From assembly GCF_014770435.1 (NCBI RefSeq), contig NZ_CP061739.1, positions 2,418,001 through 2,482,000 of the forward strand: DNA of 64,000 nt, given 5' to 3'. The translations under genes and the position numbers were made by a program. The notes under the pieces were generated by a model that saw only the letters and a list, made by a program, of their open reading frames with translations, was not told the origin of the DNA and searched no databases. The stretch comes from Psychrobacter sp. 28M-43 (GTDB lineage Bacteria > Pseudomonadota > Gammaproteobacteria > Pseudomonadales > Moraxellaceae). The stretch's first letter is position 1; the number at the start of each line of letters is the position of its first letter. Positions 26,578 to 33,239 of this stretch are shown piece after piece.

Positions 26578-27072
26578 ATGGGTTCTCCAATCCCTGATGC
26601 ACACAAACCCGATATGCCTGCTGAGCAAATCACAATGACTTATTATGATGGCACGTCACGGACTGTCTATGATACTGGTATAGAGCGCCCCTACCCAGAC
26701 GGTAAGCTGATTGTCTCGCGTACCAATCTCGACGGTATCATCACTCACGTCAACGACGCCTTTGTCGAAATCAGTGGCTATCATGTAGATGAATTGATTG
26801 GCCAACAGCACTATATTTTGCGTCATCCTGATATGCCAAAAGCTGCCTATAAAGACTTATGGAGTACTGCTGAGTCTGGACAAAAATGGCATGGCTATGT
26901 CAAAAACTTATGCAAAGACGGCAGTCATTATTGGGTCTATGCCACTGTGGTGCCTAACGTGCGTCGCGGCGAAACCGTCGGCTACACCTCGGTACGACGC
27001 AAACCATCACGCAGCAAAATTGAAGCAGCGATGACTCAATATGCCCAAATGAAACAAGATGAGGAAGGCTAA
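26578..27072 (+). CDS. Small PAS-domain sensory protein (Aer-type PAS)
   Basis: The 164-residue soluble protein consists almost entirely of one PAS domain. It shows LIVSRTNLDGIITHVNDAF, VEISGYHVDELIGQQH, ILRHPDMPKAAYKDLW, GQKWHGYVKNLCKDGSHYWV and a final strand. The wording resembles the FAD-binding PAS of Aer energy sensors, so redox or oxygen sensing is plausible. There is no output domain, so it must signal through a partner. AAGGAG directly abuts an ATG at 26572; the ATG at 26578, with six-base spacing, is the better start. It ends three bases before the PhnD-like gene, implying co-translation. Confidence 0.82.
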   Translation: MGSPIPDAHKPDMPAEQITMTYYDGTSRTVYDTGIERPYPDGKLIVSRTNLDGIITHVNDAFVEISGYHVDELIGQQHYILRHPDMPKAAYKDLWSTAESGQKWHGYVKNLCKDGSHYWVYATVVPNVRRGETVGYTSVRRKPSRSKIEAAMTQYAQMKQDEEG

Positions 27073-27075
27073 GTC

Positions 27076-27825
27076 ATGACGACACACCATATGTTAATCG
27101 CCCCTGATTTTTCGCCTGATCGCTTTGCAGGCTGGCACATGTTCAATACTTTGATTCAAAAACGTGCCAACTTAAACATGCATCTAAATATCCCTGCCTC
27201 TCACGCTGAGCAAGAGCAGGTCATTGATGCTGGTGACATTCAAATCATTTATGCCAACCCTTTTGATGCAGCCACTCTCATCCGAGAGCAAGGCTATCGA
27301 GCCATTGCCCGACCTATCGGCAAGTCTGATGAGATGGTCATTGCAGCCGCAGCTAATAGCGCTATTAGCCGTTTGGAAGATATTCAAGCAGAGGCTACTG
27401 TCGCGATGGCTGACAACCGAGATGTCAAACTGATTGGCTTGCGCTTGCTAGAAGCCGTCGATATAGAAGCATCTGATCTCAACTGGGATGTGACCGAGAC
27501 CTATCAAGCGGCTGCCCGCAAAGTCATCAAAGGTGAAGCCCAAGTCGCGTTCTTTTTGGCAGAGATTTTTCATAGCTTTTCACGCTTGACCAAGACTCAG
27601 CTATCGGTACTTATCGAAAGTGACTTGGCTGATATCAGTCATGTACTCCTTGTTAAAGAAGACTTTCCCGATGCGCAAATCTTCCTAGAGGCCATCCTCA
27701 ATTTGCATAACGATGCAGATGGTAAAGAAGCATTGTCTGAGCTTGGCATGCCTCAAGGATTTGAGCCAATGAGCGAAGAAGATGCCGAATTTATGATTGA
27801 TTTGATGCAGACACTATTGGATTAG
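27076..27825 (+). CDS. Cytoplasmic PhnD-like binding-fold protein
   Basis: The 249 residues look like the PhnD/SsuA periplasmic-binding fold used for phosphonate, phosphite or similar anions: IIYANPFDAATLIREQGYRAIARP, EATVAMADNRDVKLIG, TYQAAARKVIKGEAQVAFFLAE and ADGKEALSELGM. There is no signal peptide or lipobox and no transporter gene beside it. It is therefore predicted to stay in the cytoplasm, probably as a ligand sensor rather than an uptake protein. It follows the PAS gene by three bases. The ligand is unknown. The C-terminal tail is very acidic. Confidence 0.72.
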   Translation: MTTHHMLIAPDFSPDRFAGWHMFNTLIQKRANLNMHLNIPASHAEQEQVIDAGDIQIIYANPFDAATLIREQGYRAIARPIGKSDEMVIAAAANSAISRLEDIQAEATVAMADNRDVKLIGLRLLEAVDIEASDLNWDVTETYQAAARKVIKGEAQVAFFLAEIFHSFSRLTKTQLSVLIESDLADISHVLLVKEDFPDAQIFLEAILNLHNDADGKEALSELGMPQGFEPMSEEDAEFMIDLMQTLLD

Positions 27826-27949
27826 TCGCTCAATCATTATATTGATATCAAGCGCTATTTCTCTGGATTACATCATCGCTTGTCGTATGACATCATTATC
27901 ATTGAAGCAAGCACCGTCGTCATAATAGCGATGACAGGAGGGTATTATT

Positions 27950-28573
27950 ATGTCTGATTCAGACCTGATCAAAGAAAATGAAAGAGTCGCACACCGAGTA
28001 TTTCGGTTTTACTCTCGTAAAGTATTTTTGGCTCCTAACAACCGTCATTTTCATGAGCAGCGCATCAATGCAGCGTTACTGTTGACGGAGAAAGAACCGC
28101 TACAGGGTGCAGTGGCTGACTTTTTTTATGGGTGCTGGTTTGATATCCCATATGATGTAAACAATCTATTTACTCGTATCAAAGATCGTTTGTATCCTCA
28201 TGTCCAGCAAGGCTTTCGCGAGTGCATTGATAAAAAAAGATACATCCAGCGCAATAGTATGTTGGCCACTCGTTGGAGTGTGCTGATATCCCCTTCTCTC
28301 AATGAGCAAAAGCAACGGCTGCGTATCAGCAGCGACGATGCCCGAGAAATCGCTAAAGACATCACCACTGAGCTGATGCAAGCGCGTGAGGACGAAGACT
28401 GGGGTACGATCGAGCAAATCGAAAATGAGTTTTTTGCCCATTGTACTGCGCGCAATGATCGTCTCGCATTTTCGTTGGTATGGTTTCGCTTGGGTAGAAG
28501 TGATTGGCAGTTCGATGCACGTTGGGACAACTGCCAACAACATCTCGATCAAACTATAGTCAAATCCATATAA
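27950..28573 (+). CDS. Unknown protein of the roadblock/PAS cluster
   Basis: I do not recognise the family of this 207-residue soluble protein. It has a strong AGGAGG ribosome site. It is mostly helical with many aromatic residues (RVFRFYSRKVF, DFFYGCWFDIPYDVNNLF) and a charged central helix. Conserved-looking Trp residues occur near the end (LVWFRLGRSDWQFDARW). No signal peptide or membrane segment is present. The last five codons and the stop (28556-28573) belong to the inserted repeat copy A3, so its C-terminus has been rewritten by that element. It lies 124 bp after the PhnD-like gene. Confidence 0.75.
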   Translation: MSDSDLIKENERVAHRVFRFYSRKVFLAPNNRHFHEQRINAALLLTEKEPLQGAVADFFYGCWFDIPYDVNNLFTRIKDRLYPHVQQGFRECIDKKRYIQRNSMLATRWSVLISPSLNEQKQRLRISSDDAREIAKDITTELMQAREDEDWGTIEQIENEFFAHCTARNDRLAFSLVWFRLGRSDWQFDARWDNCQQHLDQTIVKSI

Positions 28574-28660
28574 AGCTGCTACATCGTCATCCTCGCTAAG
28601 CATAATAATGTATAACTTACGCTCGGTTTCCTTGTATCGAAATTATTTGAACTCAACAAT
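28556..28660. repeat. MITE-like dispersed repeat, copy A3 (inverted relative to A1)
   Basis: The reverse complement matches copy A1 at 17059-17163 along nearly its whole length. It includes an identical 27-base block (28578-28604) and shared AATTTCGATACAAG and GTTATACAT blocks. It starts within the coding end of the preceding gene and provides its stop codon. It occupies most of the gap before the next gene. Confidence 0.8.
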
Positions 28661-28701
28661 ATGAAAGCTTAATTTGTCACTTATTAATCACTTTTATCAT
28701 A

Positions 28702-29328
28702 ATGGTAGTTACTATGTCCTCTTACTTAAATGCTGATAAAACCTATCTTACCCTGACGCCAGCTGGTATTTTTGAGGCGTTTTCACAGAACGAACCGACT
28801 GATGAGCAGCTGGCATTACAGGATTTGCTATCTTATGATCAGACACTGCTCGCTGCTGACTGGCTTCAGCGCTATTCTGAACAATGGCTACAGAGCTTTA
28901 TAGAACAAGGTTGGATTGAAAAGCTGTCGCTACTTTTACCAGCACCTAACTTACCATTGGACCAGTTCTTGCCTTATGTCGTGGCGAGCTTATCTGGTAA
29001 ACGCCGTGCCGCGATCGGCTCTGATGAAGGATTTTGTTTGGCGCGAGTGAGCTATAGTCAAGAAGAAGCAGATATGCTCAGTGTCGCCGCCGCTGATTTT
29101 TCAGGCTTTATGCTTCGCCAAAAGCAACGTGGATGGGCGGTAGAAAGCCAAGCAATCTCGTTTTTTCAGCAGGTCGACCTACTCATTCCTGAGACCAGCT
29201 TTGTGTTTTTATGGATAGACAATGCAGGCTACGTTCTCATCATCGATGGCGAACCTCTGACCAACAGTCGCGCCTTTGTAGAGCTGGTATGGGCACTTAA
29301 AACGTCTGGATTGAGATTTCTTAATTAA
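28702..29328 (+). CDS. Unknown protein with possible divergent roadblock fold
   Basis: The 208-residue soluble protein belongs to no family I recognise by name. The C-terminal half (about residues 95-208) reads like a roadblock/LC7 fold: strands RRAAIGSDEGFCLARVSYS, a long helix EEADMLSVAAADFSGFMLRQ, strands SFVFLWIDNAGYVLIIDGE, then helix SRAFVELVWALKTSGLRFL. These segments line up in order with those of the roadblock protein at 26038-26400. The N-terminal third is helical and Gln/Leu-rich. An in-frame ATG at 28714 (MSSYLNADK) is an alternative start; neither has a good ribosome site. It is the last gene of the cluster. Confidence 0.7.
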   Translation: MVVTMSSYLNADKTYLTLTPAGIFEAFSQNEPTDEQLALQDLLSYDQTLLAADWLQRYSEQWLQSFIEQGWIEKLSLLLPAPNLPLDQFLPYVVASLSGKRRAAIGSDEGFCLARVSYSQEEADMLSVAAADFSGFMLRQKQRGWAVESQAISFFQQVDLLIPETSFVFLWIDNAGYVLIIDGEPLTNSRAFVELVWALKTSGLRFLN

Positions 29329-29747
29329 AGAGGTTTCTTAACTGATTTAACTCGCTTAATTCATTTCATTGCATCTTTTGATTTAAGGCTCAAGCTCTAT
29401 CTTTTACGCAAGAATAAGCAGTGCGATTAGCTCAAATTAAGCGCACTGTTTATTCTTATATAAGTCTTTTTCGTACCATTCTTACCTATATCACTCTCTA
29501 GTAACGGCTAACTCTACGCAGCAATAACAATACTCTCAGAATTAACAATAACTTGTCAGAATTTAGGTCATACTCTCATCACACATTTAAGTATTTTCTT
29601 GCCAAGACTTAAGTTGCCACAAACCTCTAACTGTTCAAACATCTATACCGCTTCCAATATTTTAACCATCTTTTCCAATGTTGTACCCTACCGAAATCGG
29701 CAACCCCTGCCAAACCTTGCATTCTTGCTTATTTTTTAGGACAGTTT
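29329..29747. other. 419-bp gene-free gap with one strong hairpin
   Basis: The only structure seen is the hairpin at 29410-29457. The rest is AT-rich without a convincing frame. A TTAGGA ribosome site for the following methyltransferase lies at the right end. Confidence 0.6.
29410..29457. terminator. Strong 16-bp hairpin after the cluster, possible terminator
   Basis: The arms AAGAATAAGCAGTGCG and CGCACTGTTTATTCTT pair at 15 of 16 positions around a 16-base loop. The T-rich half of the stem followed by TATATAAG is only a weak T-tract. It may end the upstream five-gene unit or stabilise its mRNA. Confidence 0.5.
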
Positions 29748-30419
29748 ATGACTTCGCTGACCACTGTGCGCGTGCGTTATCAAACGATTGAAATTGGCAA
29801 CACCGACATTCATATTTGTACTTTGCGTGACAATCAACAATTTAGCGACCCTGATGACGAAGCGTTAAATTTGGGTATATGCTCCGCTTCTTGGCCGATG
29901 TTTGGGGTGATATGGCCGTCAAGCTTGGTGCTAGCCAATCATATGCTCGATTACGATATCGTAGGCAAACGTATCTTGGAAGTTGGCTGCGGTATGGCGC
30001 TCTCTAGTCTGCTACTGAATCATAGGCATGCGGACATCACAGCGACTGACTATCATCCAACGGTTGAGTATTTCCTTGATAGGAATACCACGCTGAATAA
30101 TAACAAAGAGATTAATTTTGAGCGTTTAGATTGGGCAGAGGACAATAGCCATCTTGGTAAGTTTGATATGATTATCGGTAGTGACCTACTCTATGAAGAC
30201 CAACACATTGACATATTAGCTGAGTTCATTGACCGTCATGCTATGCCGACTTGCGAGGTCATCGTGGTCGATCCTGGTCGCGGTCGCAAGAACAAACTAA
30301 CCAACAAGATGACTGAATTCGGCTTTAGTAGTAAGCATGTAAAACCTGAAAATACGACTTATCTAGACTTACCATTTAAAGGGCATATTCTGACGTTTTC
30401 GCGTGATAATAGTAGCTAA
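29748..30419 (+). CDS. Class I SAM-dependent methyltransferase (METTL21/Nnt1-like)
   Basis: The 223-residue protein has the Rossmann methyltransferase core. Motif I is RILEVGCGMALSSLLLN, the acidic loop is ITATDYHPTVEYFLDRNT, then the motif FDMIIGSDLLYED and the late VIVVDPGRGRKNKL. The GSDLLYE wording resembles the protein-lysine methyltransferase branch (METTL21/Nnt1). Its substrate is not readable from sequence. A TTAGGA ribosome site precedes the ATG. It stands alone between the sensory cluster and the minus-strand genes that follow. Confidence 0.82.
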   Translation: MTSLTTVRVRYQTIEIGNTDIHICTLRDNQQFSDPDDEALNLGICSASWPMFGVIWPSSLVLANHMLDYDIVGKRILEVGCGMALSSLLLNHRHADITATDYHPTVEYFLDRNTTLNNNKEINFERLDWAEDNSHLGKFDMIIGSDLLYEDQHIDILAEFIDRHAMPTCEVIVVDPGRGRKNKLTNKMTEFGFSSKHVKPENTTYLDLPFKGHILTFSRDNSS

Positions 30420-30447
30420 ACAGAGTAAAAGACAACCGTCAATGTAG

Positions 30448-31023
30448 CTAAGTTAGCACAGTATCCTGCCATTGCTGCCGCGTAATTTTGTACAGCACAT
30501 GCTCAGCGAGCCGATGATTAGGATCAAGCATAGGGTGATAGAAGTTTTCTTGTGTATTGGTCATACCAAGGCGCTCCATAACCAATTGTGAGCGCTTATT
30601 AATGACTGCTGTAAATGAAACTACTTCCTCAATCCCTAACTCAACAAAGGCAAAATTCAGAGATGCTCGGGCAGCTTCAGTCGCATACCCTAATCCCCAA
30701 TAGTCATTATCTAAGCGCCAAGCAATCTCGACAGCAGGAGAAAACGGCATATCGGCATTCGCGTTATTTAATCCAACCATACCGATAAAAGTATCTGTTT
30801 CTTTTAGACTGACCGCCCAAAAACCCCACCCATTATCATCAATCAGCGACTGGCATTTTTTGGCGATAGTATTACTCATGGAAGTAGTTAATAATTTAGG
30901 AAAGTATGCCATTACTTCAGGGTTAGCATTCATCTCAGCGAATGGCGCAAAGTCGCTCGCTTGCCATTGTCTAAGGTACAGTCGTTCGGTTTCTATCGTA
31001 TTTATAATTTTATTCTCTCGCAT
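30448..31023 (-). CDS. GNAT-family N-acetyltransferase (RimJ/RimL-like)
   Basis: This is a 191-residue single GNAT domain. It shows ETERLYLRQWQASDFAPFAEMN at the N-terminus, the acetyl-CoA binding region EIAWRLDNDYWGLGYATEAARA (Q/RxxGxG/A-like GLGYAT), and a final SQLVMERLGM motif, as in the RimJ/RimL subfamily. These enzymes acetylate N-termini or small amines; the substrate here is unknown. It lies downstream of the MocA-like gene on the same strand with a 48-bp gap, so it could be co-transcribed, although its role would be unrelated. Confidence 0.85.
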   Translation of the reverse strand: MRENKIINTIETERLYLRQWQASDFAPFAEMNANPEVMAYFPKLLTTSMSNTIAKKCQSLIDDNGWGFWAVSLKETDTFIGMVGLNNANADMPFSPAVEIAWRLDNDYWGLGYATEAARASLNFAFVELGIEEVVSFTAVINKRSQLVMERLGMTNTQENFYHPMLDPNHRLAEHVLYKITRQQWQDTVLT

Positions 31024-31071
31024 TTTATTGTTCAGAAGGAATACTGTTCAAAATCAATTAAATTAATCATG

Positions 31072-31794
31072 CTAGCTATCAAGCCAACCCTGCCTTCTAG
31101 CAAATGCTAGCTGCTCGGGCGTATCCATATCGTAGCTAAGTTGGTCATTATCTATCTCGCCTATTTGATCAGTGGGCAATTCTCTAATGAGGTAACGAAG
31201 CCCTTTATCTCCTGTCAATTCTGACTGCCACTGTCTCAGCAGTTTATAGTTAATTGCCAAAGGCAGACCAATGATATCAGATACCGTTTTATCTTTATTT
31301 AGATGTTTTTCTAAACATTGCCAACTGTGATAACGACTGGCTACTACCGTCTGTTTGCCCACTAGCAAAGCTGTTAAATGTGGATCATCTAACAATACTT
31401 GATCGACTCCCATGATAAGCACTCGTTCGATTAAAGTCGATTCAAAAGCAACAATTGTCTCAATACCCAAACGTAAACTATGTGCCATACCAGTATCAGC
31501 TTGTGAGTTCACCACTATTTGAACCGTTGGATATTGATTAGCCAACTCTGTCATCGTACTAGCAATCAAACGATGGTTATCAGGAATGACAATGACAATA
31601 ACTTGCGGATTGGTAGTTGTTGCCAGTCGAGTCATATAAGTAATTAACGGTTCGCCATTCTTAATGAGTAGCTGCTTGGGTTCACCGAGACGCTGACTGA
31701 GGCCGCTTGCTAAGATAATAACCGCATGGTTTGGGCTCTGCTGTTCAGTACTTTCTGTATGTTCAGCACCTTCTGTAAATGCACGCTTACTCAT
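31072..31794 (-). CDS. MocA-like molybdenum-cofactor cytidylyltransferase
   Basis: The probable role is transfer of CMP to molybdopterin to form the cytosine-dinucleotide cofactor used by aldehyde oxidases of the xanthine-oxidase family. The 240 residues contain the nucleotidyltransferase signature (VIILASGLSQRLGEPKQLL), a MGVDQVLLDDPHLTALL segment and the late DMDTPEQLAFAR. Its ATG overlaps the stop codon of the XdhC-like gene by four bases, indicating translational coupling. The oxidase genes lie upstream. A general MobA/CTP-transferase role is the alternative, but the operon context favours MocA. Confidence 0.82.
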   Translation of the reverse strand: MSKRAFTEGAEHTESTEQQSPNHAVIILASGLSQRLGEPKQLLIKNGEPLITYMTRLATTTNPQVIVIVIPDNHRLIASTMTELANQYPTVQIVVNSQADTGMAHSLRLGIETIVAFESTLIERVLIMGVDQVLLDDPHLTALLVGKQTVVASRYHSWQCLEKHLNKDKTVSDIIGLPLAINYKLLRQWQSELTGDKGLRYLIRELPTDQIGEIDNDQLSYDMDTPEQLAFARRQGWLDS

Positions 31795-33128
31795 ACGCCA
31801 CTCTGGACAGTATTGGCATCCGTATCACTACTCACCGCTGAGATATTTGAGAAATCGTTATGCGAGTCACTTACTGGAGCGTTTTGATCGTGCATGACCG
31901 CATTAATCTCTGCCATGATACCGAGCGCGAGTGCCTCAGGGCCATCTCCACCCAGCTTGTAACCAATCGGATAATGCAATTTATGAATACCAGCTTCTAA
32001 CATAGTAGGATTGCTAAGGTTCACTCTAATCTCATTAATCAGGCGTTCGGTACGATAGCGCGGCCCTAATTGTCCTAAGTATCTATAATTGTCTGGATGC
32101 TTGAGTAGTATTGCTAGGCGAGCACGATCTTGACTCAAGCTGTGTGACATCAGAGCGACTGCTGCGTTATTACTAAGCTCAAGCAAAGTCTCACTGTCGT
32201 CTAAAGATAGCAACATCACAACGTCTGCTTGAGGAAACCGCATACGCGTCGCATATTGCGCGCGACTATCTATAACTGTCACATGCCAATCTTGCAGCTT
32301 GGCCATGGTCACCAGTGGCATCACATCATTACCTGCGCCGCAAATCAATAGACGCACTTGTGGTTGCAAATGTTGCACAAGCCACTCTGTATTTACGTCG
32401 TCATTTTCCACCATCACATATTCGGCGTTTTTATCAGATAGCTTATATTGTGCTAACTCTTCTACAGTATTGGCAAGTATGCTTGAAAGAGCTGTTTTCC
32501 CTTGTGCAAAAACGCTTCCCAACCTGCGATGTTCATCTAAATTAATACGCATTCCAGTTTGCAAATTATCACTGTTTTGCGATATGGAATCTTGATGCTG
32601 ATAGTCGTCAGCACGAATCAAAGTCGCTACAGTAATCGGCTGCTGAGTATGTCGAACATTACGGATGGTCTCTAACAATGACGTTGCTGTCGTTAGTCGC
32701 TCAAACAATACATGCACTCGCCCATTACAGCCCAATCCAAAATTTAGCTCATCAAAGTCCGCGTCATCTAAACCGCCATTTAAGCCGCTATCTAAACCTT
32801 TATCCGACTCATCATATATATCAGAGTTAGTTCGCTTCACACCTGCTTGCGCTTGGCCATCGTCAGCATATTGAATGTCATCACCCGTCTGATAGACTTG
32901 CACATTGGCACCGTTACGAGTAAGCCAAAAGGCACGTTTGATAATATGCGGCTCCAAGCAACCACCACTAATCATCCCAACTGAGCGACCATCCTCACAG
33001 ATGAGCATCATCGCGCCAGCACGGCGATATGCTGAGCCTTCAGTACGTACGACCGTTGCCAATACAGCATCAATACCTTGTTGCTTAGCTTTGATTGCCA
33101 GCTTAAGAATGTCAGCGACCTGATTCAT
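31791..33128 (-). CDS. XdhC/CoxI-family molybdenum-enzyme maturation factor
   Basis: The probable role is a chaperone that sulfurates and inserts the molybdenum cofactor into the neighbouring oxidase (PaoD/XdhC function). The 445 residues show an N-terminal XdhC/CoxI domain (AVLATVVRTEGSAYRRAGAMML, VGMISGGCLEPHI, and later LNFGLGCNGRVHVL). A Rossmann domain follows (LLICGAGNDVMPLVTMAKLQDWHVTVID, YRYLGQLGPRYRTE). Between HCLEP and GLGCNG lies an acidic, Gly/Asp-rich insert of about 40 residues, and the Ser-rich tail is long. The protein is therefore longer than usual for the family. An AAGAGG ribosome site precedes the ATG. Confidence 0.88.
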   Translation of the reverse strand: MNQVADILKLAIKAKQQGIDAVLATVVRTEGSAYRRAGAMMLICEDGRSVGMISGGCLEPHIIKRAFWLTRNGANVQVYQTGDDIQYADDGQAQAGVKRTNSDIYDESDKGLDSGLNGGLDDADFDELNFGLGCNGRVHVLFERLTTATSLLETIRNVRHTQQPITVATLIRADDYQHQDSISQNSDNLQTGMRINLDEHRRLGSVFAQGKTALSSILANTVEELAQYKLSDKNAEYVMVENDDVNTEWLVQHLQPQVRLLICGAGNDVMPLVTMAKLQDWHVTVIDSRAQYATRMRFPQADVVMLLSLDDSETLLELSNNAAVALMSHSLSQDRARLAILLKHPDNYRYLGQLGPRYRTERLINEIRVNLSNPTMLEAGIHKLHYPIGYKLGGDGPEALALGIMAEINAVMHDQNAPVSDSHNDFSNISAVSSDTDANTVQSGV

Positions 33129-33187
33129 AACGCCTCTTATTTGGTAGTTATTTTCTTGATAATGACGAAATATACTGCTGATTGAGT

Positions 33188-33214
33188 TATAAAAACCCGC
33201 TCATTAAGCGGGTT
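33188..33214 (-). terminator. Rho-independent terminator of the aldehyde-oxidase genes
   Basis: On the minus strand AACCCGCT-TAATG-AGCGGGTT is followed by TTT and AT-rich DNA. It lies 26 bp after the large-subunit stop codon, so the XdhC/MocA genes beyond it probably rely on partial read-through or their own promoter. Confidence 0.8.
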
Positions 33215-33239
33215 CCTGTCGTACATATGGCTTAAAAAA

